Source: Alphaproteobacteria bacterium (GTDB taxonomy: Bacteria > Pseudomonadota > Alphaproteobacteria > Rhizobiales > Xanthobacteraceae). Taken from it: 5,818 bases of DNA. Below, in pieces: positions 1-5,183 of this stretch (position 1 is the stretch's first letter; every line of letters begins with the position of its first letter). A program made the translations under genes and the position numbers. Where the stretch lies: positions 1-5,818 of the forward strand of contig VAZS01000425.1 of the NCBI GenBank assembly GCA_005884855.1. The letters run 5' to 3'. The notes under the pieces are model-generated. The model was not told where the DNA came from. It ran no database searches and saw only the letters and a list, made by a program, of their open reading frames with translations.

Positions 1-1
1 C

Positions 2-424
2 CTGCCGTCACTATCGTCGCCTACCGCGGCCCCCGAGCCCAGCCTGGCGCCGGAGATGCCCGCGACCATTCGGCCAGACGAGATTGTTGGGCGCTGGGGT
101 CTCGCATCGTACCAGAATCCCGCCGACCGGGCGCGCACCGAGGCTGCGGCCAGGGCGCAGTGCAAGCAGCCTTACGTGATCGGCGCCGGATCCTCTGGCG
201 GCGTGATGATGCATCTGGCCGATCAGGCCACCCCACAGGAACTGCGACTCAAGGGCAGCCCGAGCGGCAAAAACTACATCGGTCCGCCCGGACCGGCCGC
301 TAGCGAGCAGGATCGGGAGATCGTTTCCTTCGATGGTCGCGTTCTCATCACGCGCTTCATCGATAAGGATGCCGCGACGCGTTACGGCAATATGGTCTAC
401 ATCCGCTGCGCACCCCGCGCCTGA
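2..424 (+). CDS. Hypothetical exported-type small protein, 5' end missing
   Basis: The reading frame is open from the left edge of the window to a TGA at 422-424, so the N-terminus lies outside. The first visible residues (LPSLSSPTAAPEPSLAPE) are rich in Pro, Ser and Ala, like the linker that follows a signal peptide or lipobox in secreted alphaproteobacterial proteins. A compact domain follows, beginning around IVGRWGLASYQ and ending YGNMVYIRCAPRA. It has two cysteines, one in RAQCKQPY and one near the C-terminus (IRCAP), which could form a disulfide in the periplasm. An internal ATG at 56 is available, but the open upstream frame with protein-like composition argues that it is not the start. 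I do not recognise a characterised family. It resembles conserved hypothetical proteins of Bradyrhizobium-type genomes, and no function can be assigned. It converges on the CheZ-like gene with an 84-base spacer in which I see no clear terminator. Confidence 0.72.
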   Translation: MPSLSSPTAAPEPSLAPEMPATIRPDEIVGRWGLASYQNPADRARTEAAARAQCKQPYVIGAGSSGGVMMHLADQATPQELRLKGSPSGKNYIGPPGPAASEQDREIVSFDGRVLITRFIDKDAATRYGNMVYIRCAPRA

Positions 425-508
425 TGCTCGCTGCCGATCACGATAAGGCCGCCAGAGGGTGTCTACCGACGGGCCGGAGCCTCCAAAGACCCAGATGAAC
501 CTCAAACT

Positions 509-1282
509 CTAGTCGAACAGCGCGTCGATATCGTCCTGTGAGGCGTGGCCGATGTCGCCTTCGGTTTTCGGACCGTTCAATAGCTTGGCGTCGCCCTCGC
601 GGGTATTGAGGATCAACGGCGCATGCGCCTTGATTGCGTCGACGCCACCCCAAATGTCCATCATGATGGTTATGTGATTTTCGATGAATTTCATCGTGGT
701 CATCACCTTGCTGATGCGCTGCCCGGTGAGGTCCTGGAAATTACAGGCCTCGAAAATGGAAACAACGCGCTCCTGGATTTCCTCGCCGAGGATCTTTTGC
801 TGGTCGATGGAGGTCACCTTGCTTAGCGCTGTCGCGGCTTGATCAATCGATTCCGCGGCTTCTAGAATCTGCTGGGTCGCTTGCTCAGTGCCGCCAACCA
901 CAGCGCCGAGTTCGCCATTTACCTTGGCCATTTCCTCGCCGTTGAAGCTCTTGCCGTGCAACACCGCGATTTCCCGCTTGGTACGGTTGATCGCGTCACA
1001 AATAAGGTCAAGCTCGACCTTGAGCTTCGCGCATTGCTCGATCTGCGCACGATAGGTTTCGAGCAGGGCCGGGGCCGCCTCGACCTCGCGCAAAACCGAG
1101 GGGTCGATAGTCTCACCCGGCGTGCTGCTGCCGGCTCCCGCCATCTGAGCGCGGATGGCGCGGAGCTCGGTCATGATCTCGCGATGCATGGGGCCGATAT
1201 CGCCTTCGGCAACTGCGGGCATCGACATGCCAGCACCGCTGAATGCCTCTTCGATACGAAAACGTTTGCGATGAACCGGCAT
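509..1282 (-). CDS. cheZ: CheZ-like protein phosphatase (CheY-P dephosphorylation)
   Basis: Predicted 257-residue cytoplasmic phosphatase that would speed hydrolysis of phospho-CheY and so end a chemotaxis signal. The signature is seen directly: residues 181-189 read CNFQDLTGQ followed by RI. This matches the E. coli CheZ active site, where the Asp and the Gln of QDLTGQ (D143 and Q147) act; here they are D184 and Q188. The surrounding sequence (about 70-220) is long amphipathic helix, as expected for the CheZ four-helix-bundle dimer. The last ten residues, SQDDIDALFD, resemble the acidic C-terminal peptide with which CheZ grips CheY, joined by a flexible linker. The start is the ATG at 1280-1282, with AGGGAA five bases upstream (1288-1293). 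A TTG nine codons further upstream would lengthen it but lacks this support. The N-terminal 40 residues (PVHRKRFRIEEAF) are not CheZ-like and may be lineage-specific. No cheA, cheY or receptor gene is in the window, so it is an orphan here. Confidence 0.88.
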   Translation of the reverse strand: MPVHRKRFRIEEAFSGAGMSMPAVAEGDIGPMHREIMTELRAIRAQMAGAGSSTPGETIDPSVLREVEAAPALLETYRAQIEQCAKLKVELDLICDAINRTKREIAVLHGKSFNGEEMAKVNGELGAVVGGTEQATQQILEAAESIDQAATALSKVTSIDQQKILGEEIQERVVSIFEACNFQDLTGQRISKVMTTMKFIENHITIMMDIWGGVDAIKAHAPLILNTREGDAKLLNGPKTEGDIGHASQDDIDALFD

Positions 1283-1334
1283 GAGATTTCCCTGACCTTC
1301 ACTCGTCAAGTTCTACACGGATGCGATTTAACAT

Positions 1335-1355
1335 CGGGTTCACGCCGGGAACCCG
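1335..1355. repeat. Perfect 7-7-7 inverted repeat in the cheZ leader
   Basis: CGGGTTC at 1335-1341 and GAACCCG at 1349-1355 are exact reverse complements separated by seven bases. The element lies 53-73 bases upstream of the cheZ-like ATG. It could be a dimeric repressor or activator operator, or a hairpin in the 5' leader of the mRNA. No U-tract follows on either strand, so it is not an intrinsic terminator. The symmetry is seen directly; any function is inference. Confidence 0.45.
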
Positions 1356-1389
1356 CATGAAGTGCGCGCTTGCAACCATAGACAGACGA

Positions 1390-1397
1390 TTAACCAT
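1390..1397. promoter_or_regulatory. TTAACCAT element, possible CtrA-type site
   Basis: The octamer TTAACCAT matches the half-site form reported for the alphaproteobacterial cell-cycle regulator CtrA. CtrA often controls motility and chemotaxis genes, which suits the position about 108 bases upstream of the cheZ-like start. The full TTAA-N7-TTAA arrangement is not present, and an eight-base match can occur by chance, so this is a weak call. Confidence 0.22.
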
Positions 1398-1572
1398 GCT
1401 CAGGCGACCTTCATTGAAAATAAACGCTGCCGAGAAAACCGCGCGCAGTTCAGGACGTGGTGAATCGAAAATCCGCTTCTGTTTACCAAACCGATGCGGT
1501 TCTGGTTTTTAGTGATTTGCAAGGGCGCCCGAAGCCGGCGCTCGCTACGGCGAAACAGTACAGAGTACGTCG

Positions 1573-2240
1573 ATGTTCAAAAGAATGTCTCTTGCGCTCG
1601 TCACTGGCGCGGCTTGTCTTGGCATACAAGTTTATCACGCGAACGCTGTCGAAGCGGGGGCTGGCTCCGAGCCTGCTGTGATCTACGCCGATCAACCCGC
1701 GCAGCGCCCCATTCCAGTTCGGATGGGGTACGCAGAGCGCTCGAGCAAACCATGCGCCAGCAGGAAGACGCAAGCGAACCCATGGATCCGCCGTTCAATC
1801 CAAAATACGAAAAACAGCTGGTGGATTATCACGGCTACGAGAGCCCCGGCACTATTGTCGTCGACACGCCAAACAAGTTCCTGTTCCTGGTGCAGGGCGA
1901 GGGCAAGGCGCTACGCTACGGCATAGGGGTCGGCCGTCCTGGCTTCACTTGGTCGGGCGTCAAGCAGGTCTCCGCCAAGAAGGAATGGCCGGCGTGGACG
2001 CCACCTGCGGAAATGCTGGCGCGGCGTCCGGATCTGCCCCGCCACGTGGAAGGTGGTCCGCAAAATCCGCTCGGCGCCCGCGCCATGTATCTGGGGTCAT
2101 CGCTTTATCGTATCCACGGCTCCAACGAACCCTGGACCATCGGCACGAACGTCTCGTCGGGGTGCATCCGGATGCGCAATGAGGACGTGATCGACCTCTA
2201 TGGCCGCGTCAATGTCGGCGCAAGGGTGATCGTTATCTGA
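1573..2240 (+). CDS. YkuD-family L,D-transpeptidase, with an apparent frameshift
   Basis: L,D-transpeptidases form 3-3 cross-links in periplasmic peptidoglycan or attach proteins to it. The two halves lie in different frames. From ATG 1573 runs a signal peptide (MFKRMSLALVTGAACLGIQV, then YHANA, a signal-peptidase I AxA site) and a short linker ending about MGYAER. The catalytic part is in the third forward frame, from at latest ATG 1752 to TGA 2238-2240 (162 residues). It holds the complete YkuD core: GTIVVDTPNKFLFLV, GIGVGRPGFTWSG, then YRIHGSNEP (His codon 2115-2117) and SSGCIRMRNEDVIDLY (nucleophile Cys codon 2163-2165). The break falls about 1700-1752, equivalent to one base lost or two gained; CCCC at 1707-1710 and GGGG at 1725-1728 are candidate slip points. 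The catalytic frame is open upstream to an ATG at 1494, but that N-terminus is Arg- and Cys-rich and looks non-coding. So this is either a sequence error or a recent pseudogene whose enzyme would not be exported. Confidence 0.8.
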
Positions 2241-2257
2241 TGGTTTAGCATTCAATG

Positions 2258-2293
2258 AAAAAACGGCCGCCCGTTGGGGCGGCCGTTGTGTTT
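2258..2293. terminator. Bidirectional intrinsic terminator
   Basis: ACGGCCGCCC (2263-2272) pairs perfectly with GGGCGGCCGT (2277-2286) around the tetraloop GTTG, and an extra A-T pair gives 11 base pairs (2262-2287). Six A bases at 2258-2263 become a U-tract at the stem base for minus-strand transcripts, making it strong for the DUF2076 gene. On the plus strand the stem is followed by the weaker TGTGTTT, which still suits the L,D-transpeptidase gene. It lies between the stop codons of the two convergent genes (2240 and 2312). Confidence 0.88.
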
Positions 2294-2311
2294 GCAAGCT
2301 TCGGAAATCGA

Positions 2312-3097
2312 TCAGGCGTAGTCACCGTCGCTGTCATTACCGACGTCATCGGAATCGAGATCCATGTCGTCACGATCCTGGTCATCATCGTTCGACGCTG
2401 TGTCGAACAATCCGGCGCGCGAATCATCGCCGACGCGATCCGCCGGTCCGCCGATGTCGTTGATCCCGGCGTCGCTTGCCAGAGTGCTCCCGGATTGATC
2501 AGCCCAGGGAGTTTGACCGGAAGCGGTGCCGCCAAACGCGCTCGGATCGCCGAAGCCGTGATGGCTTCCTCCCATCATCGAACGGATGCTGCCAAGCAGC
2601 AGTGAGCCGCCGACCATGCCCGCGGCCGCTGCGGCCGCGGTTCCCAGAAACGAGCCTCCGCCGGGCACAGGTGGCTGCGAGGCACCATAGCCCTGACCGT
2701 ACGGTGCCTGACCATACTGTCCCGGAGGCTGGCCCTGCTGCATGACCTGACCGCTGTTCCACACCGGGCGGCTCGGAGCCTCGGGCGGCGGAACGTTCGG
2801 GACCGAGCCGCGCGGCTGACTTTGCCCGAATATGGTTTCCCGCATGGAATCGAGGAACCCGCCGGATCGATTTTCTTCCGGGGCGCCGGCCGCCTCGAGC
2901 TCCTGGATGCGGCTGTTGGCGCGCTTGAGCGCTTCATCCTGCACCAGGACGGTCTGCACCAGCGGGTAAACCGCGTTCGGCGCCTTGCGCAGGCCTTGGG
3001 CGATCGCAGCAGCGGCCTCTGGGTCTCGCGGGGCGCTCTCCAATCTGGAGAGGCGGTCGAAAAGATCATCGATCAATTGGCGTTCTTGCGGCGTCAT
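2312..3097 (-). CDS. DUF2076 domain-containing protein
   Basis: A 261-residue protein of the DUF2076 family (Pfam 'uncharacterized protein conserved in bacteria'), whose function is unknown. The diagnostic start MTPQERQLIDDLFDRLSRLE is complete, followed by an Ala-rich helix and a short predicted coiled coil (about residues 53-70, QDEALKRANSRIQELEAA). Next come a Pro/Gln/Gly/Tyr-rich disordered segment (about 97-147), a small hydrophobic Ala/Gly helix (about 148-176, SFLGTAAAAAAGMVGG then SLLLGS) that could cross or touch a membrane, and a strongly acidic tail (about 236-259, many Asp) ending DGDYA. I chose the ATG at 3095-3097 because GAGGAG sits seven bases upstream (3105-3110) and the family begins at this Met; the frame is open to 3169. 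It appears monocistronic: its own promoter-like sequence lies upstream, the terminator at 2258-2293 lies downstream, and 119 bases separate it from the deacetylase gene. Confidence 0.86.
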   Translation of the reverse strand: MTPQERQLIDDLFDRLSRLESAPRDPEAAAAIAQGLRKAPNAVYPLVQTVLVQDEALKRANSRIQELEAAGAPEENRSGGFLDSMRETIFGQSQPRGSVPNVPPPEAPSRPVWNSGQVMQQGQPPGQYGQAPYGQGYGASQPPVPGGGSFLGTAAAAAAGMVGGSLLLGSIRSMMGGSHHGFGDPSAFGGTASGQTPWADQSGSTLASDAGINDIGGPADRVGDDSRAGLFDTASNDDDQDRDDMDLDSDDVGNDSDGDYA

Positions 3098-3140
3098 GGA
3101 TTCTCTCCTCGCATCGAAAGCGCAGCCAAATGTAGGGGGG

Positions 3141-3169
3141 ATTTTTGTCGTCAGTAGTGCGGCGGTCAA
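3141..3169 (-). promoter_or_regulatory. Predicted sigma70-type promoter of the DUF2076 gene
   Basis: On the minus strand TTGACC (3164-3169, five of six matches to TTGACA) is followed after exactly 17 bases by AAAAAT (3141-3146, four of six matches to TATAAT). Initiation would fall near 3134, giving a leader of about 35-40 bases that contains the GAGGAG ribosome binding site. The -10 box is imperfect and alphaproteobacterial promoters are loosely conserved, so this remains a prediction. Confidence 0.4.
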
Positions 3170-3216
3170 TTAAATTCACGACTGCGACAAGATGCGCGGC
3201 GGCTGGCTCAGCGCTA

Positions 3217-4062
3217 TCAGGCCAACGTGACCTTGCTCGCAGCCAACAAAGGCGGGAAATGCTCGCCACCGAGAAAAGCGTGTTCGCGTTCGCGCGGTGT
3301 CGTCAGCGGGTCGAGGCTGACGAGGGTATCATCCACGAAGCCGGGGTGACACATGATGACACCATTCTCCGGCAGCCCATCGAGAAATTGCCGCATCAAA
3401 CTGCCGAAATCGTGCAGTCGAGAGAAATTGTAGACGCCGGCGAATCCGGGATTGAATACGATGTCGGCGCGCGTTGCTCGCCGCTTGAACTGCGCGCTCA
3501 AGGCGTCGAGAACCAGTGCCTTGGGCGTGCGCAACCGCTGGGCTAGCCTCTGATTGCGACCGCCCTGGCGAACCCAGGCATTGGGCGCAGCCGTTTTCAC
3601 TGCGCTGAGAAACGCGTCGCGCACCTGCGGGAACAGCTGCACATGCTGATGGCCGTCGACAAAATCAGGGGCTCGGCCGAACATTTCTGCGAACGCTGAA
3701 AGCTGAACCATCACTTCAGCACGTATAATTTCCGCATCGAGCCGACGCAGCAGGCCCGCGCGCAGCAGTTTTGGAAATGCCGGAAACATGCCGCCATCGA
3801 TCGGCTTGAAATGCATCGTGAGCGGCCGAAACGGCGCGGTCAAGGTGACGTGCAGGCCGGTCGCGCAACGCGGACTGCTCGCTGCTGCGGCTTGCAGCGC
3901 ACTGATTTCGGCGCGGCCGACCGCAGGACCAAGAACCATCACGGAGGTAGCGTTGAGACGGCCGCGCTCGATCAGATCGCGAATCGCAAGATTGACACCG
4001 GGGCTGAGACCATAATCGTCGGCGCACAGCCAGATGCGGCGGGGCGGCGCGGTATCGTTCAT
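3217..4062 (-). CDS. ChbG/HpnK (YdjC) family carbohydrate deacetylase
   Basis: A 281-residue metal-dependent deacetylase that would remove an N-acetyl group from an amino sugar. The family includes ChbG (chitooligosaccharides), HpnK (glucosaminyl hopanoids) and NaxD (polyprenyl-linked GalNAc). Visible motifs: CADDYG with D15 and D16 at the N-terminus, GLHVTL with H71, DGHQHVQ with H138 and H140, and MCHPG with H239. Together these give the usual Asp/His metal and catalytic set. Where many members read HxHxH the third position here is Gln (Q142). Length is normal for the family and no signal peptide is seen, so it should work in the cytoplasm or at the inner membrane face. The ATG at 4060-4062 overlaps the stop of the upstream glycosyltransferase as ATGA, with AGAGGA ten bases before it (4073-4078), implying translational coupling. 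The open frame continues to 4290 only as a shadow inside the glycosyltransferase gene. The exact substrate is not shown by the sequence. Confidence 0.88.
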   Translation of the reverse strand: MNDTAPPRRIWLCADDYGLSPGVNLAIRDLIERGRLNATSVMVLGPAVGRAEISALQAAAASSPRCATGLHVTLTAPFRPLTMHFKPIDGGMFPAFPKLLRAGLLRRLDAEIIRAEVMVQLSAFAEMFGRAPDFVDGHQHVQLFPQVRDAFLSAVKTAAPNAWVRQGGRNQRLAQRLRTPKALVLDALSAQFKRRATRADIVFNPGFAGVYNFSRLHDFGSLMRQFLDGLPENGVIMCHPGFVDDTLVSLDPLTTPREREHAFLGGEHFPPLLAASKVTLA

Positions 4063-5105
4063 TCGGCGGCGGTCCTCTCGCCGACGTCCTCGGATGTTGC
4101 CGGCTCGATACGCTTGACGCTGTGTTCGGCGACAAAATAGATCGGCCGCGCCTTCAGTTCGGAAAGAATCTTGCCGATATATTCGCCCACAATACCGATC
4201 ATGATGAGCTGCACACCGCCGATGGTCATCAGGCCGATCACCAATGAGGGATAGCCGGGAACCGATTTTCCGGTCGTCCAGGTCTCCCACAGGATCGAAA
4301 GCCCAAACAGGAAGGCCACGGTCGCGAGCAATACCCCGAGCAAGCTGGCAAAGCGCAGCGGAGCCACCGAGAAAGATGTCAGCCCTTCAATCGAAAGCCC
4401 CACCAGCCGGCCGGCGCTGAACCTGGTGATGCCGTGGGCGCGCGGCGCAGGTTCGTAGTCGACGCGGATTTGGCGGAAACCGATCCAGCTTGCGAGCCCC
4501 TTGAAGAAGCGATTGCGCTCGGGGAGCTGGCGCAGCGCCGCCGCCGCCCTCGGCGACAGCAGGCGGAAGTCGCCGGCATCCTCCGGGATCTTCTGCCGCG
4601 CGCCCCAGTTGATCAGCGCGTAAAAGCCGCGCACAGCGACCCGGCGCGGCAACGATTCGTTGTCGCGATGCGCCTTGGCGGTATAGACTACGTCATAACC
4701 GCCATCGATCCAGTGACTGACAAGCTGTTCGACCAGATCAGCCGGATGCTGACCATCGCCGTCCATGAACAGGACGGCCCCGCGACGGGCATGGTCCAGT
4801 CCCGCCATCAAAGCGGCTTCCTTGCCGAAATTGCGCGACAACGAAACCACTTGAACGTCGAGCGCATCGGCCGCAAGCCCGCGCGCGATGGTGAGGCTGG
4901 CATCGGTGCTGCCGTCATCGACATAGACGACCTCGCAGTCAAGCCCGTAATTCTGTCGCAAGGTCTTTGCCAGCCTGCTCAGACGTTCATGCAAGAGCGC
5001 AAGCCCGGCCGCCTCGTTGTACAAAGGAACGACAATGGACAGCCCCTGCGCCGCGGCTGTGGCGGCGGTGGTTGTCAGGCCGGAGACGTCGGTACCCAGG
5101 GTCAT
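4059..5105 (-). CDS. Family 2 glycosyltransferase, ArnC/GtrB/DPM1-like, membrane-anchored
   Basis: A 348-residue inner-membrane enzyme predicted to move a sugar from a nucleotide donor to polyprenyl (undecaprenyl) phosphate on the cytoplasmic face. The GT-A domain shows VVPLYNE (25-31), YVDDGSTD (61-68) and the metal-binding DGDGQHP (115-121). The family-typical segment DFRLLSP (179-185) and ERNRFFKGLASWIGF (196-210) follow. Two hydrophobic segments come next (about 251-272 and 287-309), then GEYIGKILSELKARPIYFV, the hallmark C-terminal end of GtrB/ArnC-type proteins. The ATG at 5103-5105 leaves 78 bases to hisG; the ribosome binding site is weak (GAAAG about eight bases upstream). It is coupled by a four-base overlap to the downstream deacetylase, which suggests that the transferred sugar is N-acetylated. 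The sugar identity (GlcNAc, GalNAc or other) cannot be read from the sequence, and no flippase or ArnT-type transferase is in the window. Confidence 0.9.
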   Translation of the reverse strand: MTLGTDVSGLTTTAATAAAQGLSIVVPLYNEAAGLALLHERLSRLAKTLRQNYGLDCEVVYVDDGSTDASLTIARGLAADALDVQVVSLSRNFGKEAALMAGLDHARRGAVLFMDGDGQHPADLVEQLVSHWIDGGYDVVYTAKAHRDNESLPRRVAVRGFYALINWGARQKIPEDAGDFRLLSPRAAAALRQLPERNRFFKGLASWIGFRQIRVDYEPAPRAHGITRFSAGRLVGLSIEGLTSFSVAPLRFASLLGVLLATVAFLFGLSILWETWTTGKSVPGYPSLVIGLMTIGGVQLIMIGIVGEYIGKILSELKARPIYFVAEHSVKRIEPATSEDVGERTAAE

Positions 5106-5134
5106 CGATCAGCTTTCAAACGCCAGCAATACAT

Positions 5135-5148
5135 ATGGCAATTGCCAT
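5135..5148. repeat. Perfect 14-bp palindrome in the hisG-glycosyltransferase spacer
   Basis: ATGGCAATTGCCAT reads identically on both strands and lies 30-43 bases upstream of the glycosyltransferase start. Its size and position would suit the operator of a dimeric regulator controlling the glycosyltransferase-deacetylase pair separately from hisG. I do not recognise it as a known regulator site. The symmetry is certain; the function is inference. Confidence 0.4.
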
Positions 5149-5183
5149 CCATTGTCGCCACTCGATCCTGCCGCCCTCCGGCC

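Larger units (their letters stand above)
1283..1572. other. Divergent intergenic region between cheZ-like and L,D-transpeptidase genes
   Basis: This 290-base stretch separates two divergently transcribed genes and must carry both promoters. I see no convincing coding frame of its own: open frames crossing it have the composition of shadows. It holds the inverted repeat at 1335-1355 and a TTAACCAT element at 1390-1397. It is more AT-rich than the flanking genes, especially around 1380-1440 and 1470-1515. I could not identify a confident -35/-10 pair for either gene, and the ribosome binding site ahead of the transpeptidase start at 1573 is weak. Confidence 0.6.

Noticed and set aside
425..508. 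Possible terminator between the first gene and the CheZ-like gene
   Set aside because: Only short imperfect complementarities such as GGCC repeats are present and neither strand has a U-tract, so no terminator is called.
881..1360. 159-codon plus-strand open frame opposite the CheZ-like gene
   Set aside because: It mirrors the coding frame of a well-supported gene, has no recognisable motif or ribosome binding site, and is a shadow.
1494..1751. Upstream extension of the L,D-transpeptidase catalytic frame from ATG 1494 as a genuine N-terminus
   Set aside because: The translated segment is rich in Arg, Cys and Ser with no credible signal peptide, while the overlapping frame from 1573 gives a textbook signal peptide.
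1573..1926. Programmed -1 ribosomal frameshift in the L,D-transpeptidase
   Set aside because: No X XXY YYZ slippery heptamer followed by a convincing stem or pseudoknot is visible in 1647-1752; an error or a mutation is simpler.
2620..2640. Near-palindrome with 10-bp arms and a one-base centre (two NotI-like sites) inside the DUF2076 gene
   Set aside because: It is the consequence of a run of GCC/GCG alanine codons encoding a poly-Ala stretch; no independent function is needed to explain it.
4063..4290. N-terminal extension of the deacetylase frame up to 4290
   Set aside because: It lies wholly within the glycosyltransferase gene, its translation is Arg/Asp-rich and unlike the family, and the ATGA start at 4062 begins exactly before the conserved CADDYG region.
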